From Fidelibacterota bacterium (lineage in GTDB: Bacteria > Fidelibacterota > UBA2242): a DNA stretch of 10,079 bases. Of the stretch, positions 1 to 6,361 are shown one piece after another. A model generated the notes under the pieces. The model was given only the letters and a program-made list of their open reading frames with translations. It was not told where the DNA came from and did not search any database. Numbering within the stretch: the first letter of the stretch is position 1; every line of letters starts with the position of its first letter. Both the position numbers and the translations under genes were made by a program. The stretch is from positions 1-10,079 of the forward strand of contig JAGLWX010000125.1 of the NCBI GenBank assembly GCA_023133185.1, written 5' to 3'.

Positions 1-1
1 G

Positions 2-1735
2 GATTACCGTTTTGCCCAGCCGCCGAAAATGCCTACCCTGACGGCTACGGCCAGCGACGGAAAAGTGGTCTTAACCTGGGATGATATTGCCGACACGAAA
101 ACACGGGATCCCTTTGTAGGAAATATAAACGATTTTGAGGGCTATAAACTATTCCGTGCTACAGATAAAAAAATGTCTGACGCCGAAGTGATCACCGATG
201 GCTATGGTACCCCAATGTTTAAGAAGCCGATTTTTCAGTGTGATATTAAAGACGACCGCACCGGTTTTACGGATTTCGGATTGGTGAATGGTATGGGTTA
301 TAACCTGGGAACCGATTCAGGGATTCGACATTATTTTATTGATACAAACGTCCAGAATGGGCGGACATATTACTATGCAATCGTAGCCTATGATTACGGC
401 GCTCCACATATCGGACCTGGTATATCACCCTCTGAAAATAATATTATTATTGAATTAGATGAGGCGGAAGAAATCAGGAATACAACGAAAAATGTCCAAA
501 TTGTGACACCCCATCAACGGGCGGCAGGCTATGTGCCCGAAGATATTCAAATGGATGTAAACGATGATATTATCGGAACGGGAACAGTTGTTCCGGAAAT
601 TTTGGCAAAAAACAGTCTGAAACCGGGACACTTATATAAAGTCAGTTTCGGCTTGGATACTCTTGGTGTTATTGACAAATATGATCATGGCGTTTACTAT
701 ACCAATAATAGTATAAATGTTTTTGATGCAACAGATTCTATCGTCGTTTACGAGGAAAATCCGGATAGGTTTCCCGGAACGAATCTTGTATATGACGATA
801 CTCTCAATAACTGGTATATCAATACTCTCAATGTGATCAATACCGATGTGTTCGACGGTTTACGGCTGAATATTCAAATGCCAGTAAGAACAGCCACCTT
901 TGATTATGGAAATTCCGGCTGGATTGTCGGAAGCTCGCCAATCAATGTCACTCCTACAAAACGGGAATCCAAATATTTTCCCTGGGATTACGATATCATT
1001 TTCAGTGATGAAATCAAATATACAGGGCAGGGAAGCGCCTCACGAATTCGGGATATCAACGATACTCAGATTCGACGGGATATGCTGACGACGGAAAACT
1101 TCAATTTCTACGTAGTCAATAAAACATTCACTGATTCTGTGGAAGTCCTGGACATGATTGTGCATGATCTGGATAAAAACGGTCAATTTGATATATTAAC
1201 CGATAAAATCTATGTTGGGCCGCTTAACTCAGATGACAAATGGGCCGGCGCCGTATTTGCCATTGATTTTATCGGAACTTTCGGAGATAGTACCCTCCTT
1301 CCTCAACCCGGAGACGTCTATCATGTAACTTTTAACCGACCTTTCTTTAAAACAGACTCAATTGCGTTTACCGTGGCGACTTACGATTCTCTGGATAGAC
1401 AAGATCTTAAATATACCATGAAAGATATTAAAGTTGTCCCTAATCCCTATGTGGCAACTAATGCCATGGAACCGTCGGTTGCAAACTGGTTTTTAAATCA
1501 GCGCCGACGCTTATTGTTTACCAATTTACCGGCTAAATGCACGATTAAAATATTTACTGTCAGTGGTGTTTTAGTGGACAAAATTGATGTAAATAACGAT
1601 GCTGACAAGGGCATTGCTCACTGGGATATGCTGACCAGTGAAAATCTTGAGATCGCCGCGGGTATGTATATATATCACGTGCAGTCCAAGTTGACTAACG
1701 ATGAGAAGGTTGGCAAATTCGCCGTAATAAAATAA
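2..1735 (+). CDS. Large secreted FN3-like protein with T9SS-type C-terminal tail (5' end outside window)
   Basis: The frame is open from base 2 with no stop before the first ATG at 29. That ATG lies inside a typical domain sequence, so the gene almost certainly starts upstream; 577 residues are visible. Residues about 8-135 form a fibronectin-III-like module (VVLTW near the start, then DFEGYKLFRA, and a closing YYYAIVAYDYG). The middle is beta-rich and I do not recognise it. It contains an EF-hand-like loop, DLDKNGQFDILTD, at residues 389-401. Residues about 475-577 start with VVPNPY and end in GKFAVIK after a GMYIYHV strand, matching a divergent type A T9SS sorting domain. Such domains direct export across the outer membrane and are cleaved or anchored there. 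The PorV/PorQ-family gene follows closely, as if in one transcript. The role is unknown; a surface structural or adhesive protein is an inference. There is no catalytic motif that I can see. Confidence 0.8.
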   Translation, partial: DYRFAQPPKMPTLTATASDGKVVLTWDDIADTKTRDPFVGNINDFEGYKLFRATDKKMSDAEVITDGYGTPMFKKPIFQCDIKDDRTGFTDFGLVNGMGYNLGTDSGIRHYFIDTNVQNGRTYYYAIVAYDYGAPHIGPGISPSENNIIIELDEAEEIRNTTKNVQIVTPHQRAAGYVPEDIQMDVNDDIIGTGTVVPEILAKNSLKPGHLYKVSFGLDTLGVIDKYDHGVYYTNNSINVFDATDSIVVYEENPDRFPGTNLVYDDTLNNWYINTLNVINTDVFDGLRLNIQMPVRTATFDYGNSGWIVGSSPINVTPTKRESKYFPWDYDIIFSDEIKYTGQGSASRIRDINDTQIRRDMLTTENFNFYVVNKTFTDSVEVLDMIVHDLDKNGQFDILTDKIYVGPLNSDDKWAGAVFAIDFIGTFGDSTLLPQPGDVYHVTFNRPFFKTDSIAFTVATYDSLDRQDLKYTMKDIKVVPNPYVATNAMEPSVANWFLNQRRRLLFTNLPAKCTIKIFTVSGVLVDKIDVNNDADKGIAHWDMLTSENLEIAAGMYIYHVQSKLTNDEKVGKFAVIK

Positions 1736-1768
1736 AAGATATGGGTATCTATGATGACTGTGGGAATG

Positions 1769-1776
1769 AAAGGTGA
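1769..1776 (+). promoter_or_regulatory. Ribosome binding site favouring the internal start at 1781
   Basis: AAAGGTGA lies four bases before the ATG at 1781, the eleventh codon of the longest reading frame. The upstream ATG at 1751 has only a weak match (ATGGG) before it. The site, together with a clean signal peptide starting at 1781, supports the shorter start. Confidence 0.45.
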
Positions 1777-1780
1777 TAGG

Positions 1781-2851
1781 ATGAGATTTGGAAATTTATT
1801 CAAGAGTCTATTGATATTAGTACTGTTGAGTTGTATAGTGAGTCCGAAATTATATGCACAAAAACCTTACCGGGTAGGTACGACAGCAGCAAACTTTTTA
1901 GAAATTGGCGTCGGCAGCGATGGAAATGCGATGGGAGAAGCCTATGTCAGTATGGTTGGCAATTTATCCTCGATTTACTGGAATCCGGCCGGTCTGGCGT
2001 TTATGCGGCAGAATGAAGTCCTGTTTATGTATCAACCCTGGATTGTAGATATTAACTCGTCCAGTGCTGCCTTTGCATATTTGATTCCCTCTGTCGGCAC
2101 GCTGGCATTTGGCTTCAATCATGTGAGCTATGGCGATATGGAAGTAACCACATTAGAATCGCAGGATGGAACGGGTGAACTTTTCAACGCTAATGATTAT
2201 AATTTTACAGTTACATATTCAAGGAAACTGGCTCAATGGTTTGCATTTGGAGTATCGGCTAAATATATCAGCTCTCAAATCTGGCATACCAAAGCCGGCG
2301 CCATGGCAGTTGACCTCGGCGTTATTGTCAATTCCGGTTTTTTCTCTGTCACCGGGAAAAAGAATGACGGTATGCGAATCGGAATGAGCATTTCAAATTA
2401 TGGCACAAAAATGCGATATGACGGCATGGATTTGTTATTCCCAATTGATATTCTGCCCGATGAAGCCGGGAATTACAGCGCGGTCAAGGGACAATTTAAA
2501 CCGCAAGAATGGGAGCTGCCGTTGATTTTCCGGATCGGCGTATCGGTGCAGCCTATTGTTTTCAGAAATCAGTGTTTGACGCTTGCCGTCGATGCCTTAC
2601 ATCCAAACAACAATGTCGAATCGGTTAACGTAGGCGCCGAATATGAAATGACGATTCCCGGGACGGGCAGTTTTACCCTGAGAGCAGGTTACAAATCGCT
2701 TTTTATGGAAGAAACTGAATTTGGGGTGACTTATGGCGGCGGACTGCTGTTAAGATTTATGAATAATCTGGGGTTAAAAGTCGATTATGCTTTTAAACCG
2801 ATCGGGATTTTAGGTAATACCCATTCATATACGCTGGGTGTTTTGTTTTAA
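1781..2851 (+). CDS. PorV/PorQ-family outer-membrane beta-barrel protein
   Basis: This 356-residue protein has a signal peptide (basic MRFGNLFK, a leucine-rich core, probable cleavage after KLYA and before QKPY, near residue 26). It then shows the family hallmark: a Gly-rich AMGEAYV stretch followed by YWNPAGL at residues 66-72. The rest alternates short aromatic and hydrophobic strands with loops and ends in LGVLF, a terminal-aromatic ending typical of outer-membrane barrels. In Bacteroidota, PorV binds T9SS C-terminal signals and shuttles cargo to the attachment complex, while PorQ does a related job. Many FCB genomes carry several paralogues. The preceding gene ends in a sorting-domain-like tail, so this barrel may serve that cargo; this is inference. 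The longest frame starts at 1751, but 1781 has the better ribosome site and signal peptide. Canonical PorV itself cannot be distinguished from a paralogue here. Confidence 0.82.
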   Translation: MRFGNLFKSLLILVLLSCIVSPKLYAQKPYRVGTTAANFLEIGVGSDGNAMGEAYVSMVGNLSSIYWNPAGLAFMRQNEVLFMYQPWIVDINSSSAAFAYLIPSVGTLAFGFNHVSYGDMEVTTLESQDGTGELFNANDYNFTVTYSRKLAQWFAFGVSAKYISSQIWHTKAGAMAVDLGVIVNSGFFSVTGKKNDGMRIGMSISNYGTKMRYDGMDLLFPIDILPDEAGNYSAVKGQFKPQEWELPLIFRIGVSVQPIVFRNQCLTLAVDALHPNNNVESVNVGAEYEMTIPGTGSFTLRAGYKSLFMEETEFGVTYGGGLLLRFMNNLGLKVDYAFKPIGILGNTHSYTLGVLF

Positions 2852-2891
2852 TTTATTATTTGATAAGATCAATGTTGCTCAAATGACTATT

Positions 2892-2919
2892 TTGAAAGAA
2901 TTATATGTTCTTGTAAACT
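2892..2919 (+). promoter_or_regulatory. Weak sigma70-like promoter candidate
   Basis: TTGAAA at 2892-2897 and TAAACT at 2914-2919 are separated by 16 bases in the only sizeable intergenic gap. They could drive the lipoprotein-GH16-GH3-GH5 group. The predicted transcript start would fall within the hairpin that follows. The match is partial, and many FCB bacteria use different promoter sequences, so this is only a candidate. Confidence 0.18.
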
Positions 2920-2950
2920 ACCCCCAACCATAATTGGGGGTAATTGTTTA
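2919..2950 (+). terminator. Hairpin, probable Rho-independent terminator after the PorV/PorQ gene
   Basis: TACCCCCAA (2919-2927) pairs perfectly with TTGGGGGTA (2934-2942) around a six-base CCATAA loop. After one mismatch, two more A-T pairs extend the stem. A short T-rich run (ATTGTTTA) follows. It lies 67 bases after the stop of the PorV/PorQ gene and 11 bases before the next ATG. The T tract is weak for a strong terminator. The alternative is a 5' leader hairpin of the downstream gene, since its right arm holds the only G-rich, ribosome-site-like bases before that start. Confidence 0.55.
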
Positions 2951-2953
2951 AAT

Positions 2954-4513
2954 ATGGAATCAATGGATATTATCAGGAAGAATAACAGAATCTTGATGAG
3001 AAGAGAAGGTCGGAAAGCTTATGCTTTATTGTCAGTTATATTGGTTGGATTATTTAGTTGTGTTAAAAAACCATCTGAGATACCACCGGAAGAAATACTC
3101 GCCAGAATTGGTGATAAAACAATAAGCGTGGATGAATTCATCCGTCGCGCGGAGTACACTATCCGACCCGCTTATTGTAAACAGGATAATTATATTCATA
3201 AAAAGATCATTCTGAATTCACTTATTGCTGAAAAACTGCTCGCGCTGGAAGCGGGCTTGGAGAATGGATTAGTTAAAAATGAAGAATTCCGGAATTATAT
3301 CCGGGGCAGAAAAGAACAGGCAATGCGTCAGTATTTTTACTACGACAGAGCCTATAATAAAGTCGAACCCGACACCGCCGACCTTAAAGGAATTTATAAA
3401 CTGGTTGGAAGAAGCTACAAAATTCAGTACCTGCGTTTACCTGATGAAAATTCCGTGGCTGCTTTTTTGAAACTTTATAACCAGGATGGAATTTCTTTCG
3501 ATTCATTAGCGATTGATCTATTAGGTGATTCAATAATACCTGAACGTCAAATCAATTTTGATGACGATTTGAGCAACGAATTTTTCGATATTTTTTATTC
3601 GAAGCCTCTGGAAAAGGATCAATTGATTGGTCCGGTTAAAAATGAAGATAACAGCTATCTGATAATGAAAGTCGCCGGCTGGAAGACCAGTATAATCATC
3701 AGCGACAAAGAAATTAAAAAACGCTGGAATGATGTCCGGGATAAACTAAAAAATATTGCGGCAAACCATTTGTATGCTCGACAGGTCTCCGAACTGATGA
3801 AAGGGAGAAGGTTGAAATTTAACGAAGATACATTCTATCAACTTACAGATATTCTGGCGCCGCTATACATGAAAAGCATGCAGGATAAAAAAGAGGCACT
3901 TAACCAGAAATTCTGGGGGAAAGAGTTGGAGGTTGATTTAGATACAAGTTATGATCAGAGTATTGAATCACTTCGACAAAAACAACTATTTACGCTGAAT
4001 GGAGTTGTATGGACAGTCGGTGATTTTGAAAAAGCTTTACAGTCCCATCCGCTGGTTTTTCGCAAGCGTCAATTCAGCCGCGAGGAATTTCCCGAACAGT
4101 TTAAGCTTGCCATTGCCGACTTAGTTCGTAACCGTTATATCAATCAGGAAGCCTATAAATCCGGTTATGATAAAGTGACCAGTGTAAAAAATTATGAAAA
4201 CATGTGGAATGACAATCTTGTATCAATATACTGGAGGAACGAATATCTTAATCGGGCTGGATTTCAGGAGAATTTTGGAAATAATTATATGAAGGCGATC
4301 GAGAATTATTTGAATCCATACATAGATAGTCTTCAGCAGAAATATAATGATCTTATTGAAATTAATATCGATGCGTTTGAAAAAATTGAACTTACCAATA
4401 TAGATATGTTTGTCCTGCAACGAAATGTGCCTTATCCGATTGTCGTTCCCGGTTTTCCCGTTTTGACAACTGATAATAAATTAGATTATGGTAGAAAGAT
4501 GGAGGTAAAATAA
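2954..4513 (+). CDS. SurA/PpiC-like periplasmic chaperone lipoprotein
   Basis: 519 residues. The N terminus has arginines and lysines, a hydrophobic stretch and a lipobox ending LFSC at residue 36, so it is predicted to be a lipid-anchored protein facing the periplasm. ARIGDKTISVDEFIRR (about 49-64) is the classic opening of the SurA-N/PpiC chaperone module. Residues about 155-243 resemble a degenerate parvulin prolyl isomerase fold (a FDSLA helix and an LIGPVKNEDNSYLIMKV end), but the active-site residues are not clearly kept. Around residue 348 a second SurA-N-like opening appears (VVWTVGDFEKAL). Proteins of this kind escort outer-membrane and exported proteins. The gene ends four bases before the GH16 start, so the two are probably co-transcribed. 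The ATG at 2996 would give a more usual 21-residue lipoprotein signal and may be the true start. Catalytic isomerase activity is doubtful. Confidence 0.68.
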   Translation: MESMDIIRKNNRILMRREGRKAYALLSVILVGLFSCVKKPSEIPPEEILARIGDKTISVDEFIRRAEYTIRPAYCKQDNYIHKKIILNSLIAEKLLALEAGLENGLVKNEEFRNYIRGRKEQAMRQYFYYDRAYNKVEPDTADLKGIYKLVGRSYKIQYLRLPDENSVAAFLKLYNQDGISFDSLAIDLLGDSIIPERQINFDDDLSNEFFDIFYSKPLEKDQLIGPVKNEDNSYLIMKVAGWKTSIIISDKEIKKRWNDVRDKLKNIAANHLYARQVSELMKGRRLKFNEDTFYQLTDILAPLYMKSMQDKKEALNQKFWGKELEVDLDTSYDQSIESLRQKQLFTLNGVVWTVGDFEKALQSHPLVFRKRQFSREEFPEQFKLAIADLVRNRYINQEAYKSGYDKVTSVKNYENMWNDNLVSIYWRNEYLNRAGFQENFGNNYMKAIENYLNPYIDSLQQKYNDLIEINIDAFEKIELTNIDMFVLQRNVPYPIVVPGFPVLTTDNKLDYGRKMEVK

Positions 4514-4517
4514 AATT

Positions 4518-6332
4518 ATGGCGGTAGTAAGAAAATTTTTTCACGTAGTGCTGATTCTATTATTTCTGATTACTGTTATCTATGGAAAGAATTATAAAGG
4601 CGCCGAGTTGCGGACAAAAGCCGCCTATACTTACGGTCGTTTTGAAGTTAATTATAAAGCCTCAAAAGGTTCCGGGCAGACATCGACCTTTTTTACTTAT
4701 CATGAGTTGGGTAGCGCTGGTGTTGCCGATTGGAACGAATTGGATATTGAGATACTAGGTCGATATACTGATGATATTCAGTTTAACGCCATTACTCCGG
4801 GACAAAGTAACCATGAACATCATCAGTGGTTGAGATTCGACCCAACGGCTGGCTTTCATACCTATGCTATTGAATGGACGCCGGGATATGTCGCCTGGTT
4901 TGTTGACGGCGAGGAGGTTTACCGTCAGACCGGTGAACATGTGGCTACCCTGGATAAAGATCAAAAGATTATGATGAATACCTGGCCTCCAGCTTATGCA
5001 TCCTGGGTAGGCACTTTGGATGACTGCATGTTGCCGTTCTTTGCTTACTACGATTGGGTGAGTTATGCGTCCCATTCTCCAGGAGCCGGAAATTCGGGAA
5101 CCGATAATGATTTCACTTTTCAGTGGCATGACGATTTCGATGAATGGGATACAAATCGCTGGGCTAAAGCTTCACATACGTGGAATGGAAACAACAGCGA
5201 CTTTGTGCCCGATAATTGTGTGTTCCGGGACGGTAAAATGATTCTCTGTTTAACGGACGTCGACAATATCGGTTATGTTGACCACAATACCCCGTTTATG
5301 CATTGGGCAAGATACGATTCTGATACCGTTAAGGTGATGTTTTCCGAAGAAATAACTTTGGAAAGCGCTGAGAAAGTTTCCAATTATCGCATCACTGGCG
5401 TGACCATCGATCAAGCGGTTTTACAGCCGGATCACCGATCGGTTAAATTAGCCGTTACCGGAATTGATTTGGAAAATACATACAGTGTTGTTGTGCTGGG
5501 GATAAAAGATATTTCGCTAACTTCGAATACTTTAATGGGGCAATCCCTGAATATCCAGATGCCGCCGAAGTGGAATTACCCTCTGAAAATTAATATTAGT
5601 GGTGATGCTTACAATGAATGGCTGGGTGACCAGAATTGGTCTGATGACATGGATTATGGACAAATCGGTGGCGCTGATGGTCATTTCCCCGGACAATCGA
5701 TTTCAGGAACAACAGATGATGTAATTTTCCAATCGGAACAGAGGGGACTCGTAAAATATCAGGTGCGATTACCTGAAGGGAACTACGATGTCAGGCTGAT
5801 GCTGGCGGAAAATTATTTCAATGAATCCGGGAAACGGATTTTTGATATCAATGTTGAAGGAGTCTATATCGCCCGGAATCTGGATTTGTATGTCGAGGTC
5901 GGCGCACATGCGGCATATACTATAGCCGTAAACGATATTGTTGTGCAGGATGGAGTTCTGGATATTCATTTTGGTAATATTATTGATTACAGCTTACTGA
6001 ACGGACTGATTATCGAAGAGGTGTCGTCAGCGGTGGATGACGGAAGTTCCACAATTAGTGATGAATTTTACTTGGGCCAGAATTTCCCAAACCCCTTCAA
6101 TCAAAGCACAACGTTTCGTTTTAGAGTGCCACGGGATTCAAAAGCCTCAATATCAATCTTTGATATGCGTGGTTCAAAAGTCGAATCTCTTTTGAATGAA
6201 AACTTTGCCGCCGGTAGTTATGTAAAGACCTGGAATGCCCCGGTTCCCAGCGGAATATATTTTTATAAACTTGATGTATCTTCACAAGGTAGAGTCTTTA
6301 GCGATATAAAGAAGATGGTATTACTTAAATAA
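4518..6332 (+). CDS. Circularly permuted GH16 beta-glucanase (licheninase-like) with Ig-like, malectin-like and T9SS sorting domains
   Basis: 604 residues. It should cut beta-1,3-1,4-glucan (lichenan) or a related beta-glucan endo-wise. A signal peptide covers residues 1-23 (cleavage near YG/KN). The GH16 domain is about residues 24-247. NELDIE carries nucleophile E74, D76 and acid/base E78, followed by HTYAIEWTPGYVAWFVDG and the closing YDWVSY. After a Gly/Ser linker (185-197) comes FTFQWHDDFDEWDTNRW to DGKMILCLTD (198-247). This is the block that starts ordinary GH16 lichenases, so the domain is circularly permuted as in the Fibrobacter succinogenes enzyme. Residues about 264-348 look like an SbsA/Big_5 Ig-like domain (VKVMFSEEI, VSNYRI), about 356-503 like malectin, and 518-604 like a type A T9SS sorting domain (YLGQNFPNPFN to KKMVLLK). 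Surface display is predicted. GGAGGT sits 11 bases before the ATG. GH16 membership is firm; the exact substrate is inferred. Confidence 0.88.
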   Translation: MAVVRKFFHVVLILLFLITVIYGKNYKGAELRTKAAYTYGRFEVNYKASKGSGQTSTFFTYHELGSAGVADWNELDIEILGRYTDDIQFNAITPGQSNHEHHQWLRFDPTAGFHTYAIEWTPGYVAWFVDGEEVYRQTGEHVATLDKDQKIMMNTWPPAYASWVGTLDDCMLPFFAYYDWVSYASHSPGAGNSGTDNDFTFQWHDDFDEWDTNRWAKASHTWNGNNSDFVPDNCVFRDGKMILCLTDVDNIGYVDHNTPFMHWARYDSDTVKVMFSEEITLESAEKVSNYRITGVTIDQAVLQPDHRSVKLAVTGIDLENTYSVVVLGIKDISLTSNTLMGQSLNIQMPPKWNYPLKINISGDAYNEWLGDQNWSDDMDYGQIGGADGHFPGQSISGTTDDVIFQSEQRGLVKYQVRLPEGNYDVRLMLAENYFNESGKRIFDINVEGVYIARNLDLYVEVGAHAAYTIAVNDIVVQDGVLDIHFGNIIDYSLLNGLIIEEVSSAVDDGSSTISDEFYLGQNFPNPFNQSTTFRFRVPRDSKASISIFDMRGSKVESLLNENFAAGSYVKTWNAPVPSGIYFYKLDVSSQGRVFSDIKKMVLLK

Positions 6333-6361
6333 CAGGAAACTATTAAAGGAAATAAACAATC

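Noticed and set aside
29..31. True gene start at the ATG at base 29.
   Set aside because: The frame is open to the window edge and the preceding residues (YRFAQPPK) read as a natural lead into the FN3-like module, with no signal peptide or ribosome site at 29.
1751..1780. Longer start for the PorV/PorQ-family gene at 1751.
   Set aside because: It adds ten residues before a clean signal peptide and has a weaker ribosome site than 1781; not fully excluded.
4518..4600. The GH16 gene looks truncated at its N terminus, lacking the first strands of a lichenase.
   Set aside because: A full signal peptide precedes the domain and the missing strands are present later (residues 198-247), so permutation explains it better than truncation.
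4755..5129. A 124-codon open frame on the minus strand.
   Set aside because: It lies wholly inside the GH16 catalytic domain, has no recognisable motif, and opposes a well-supported gene.
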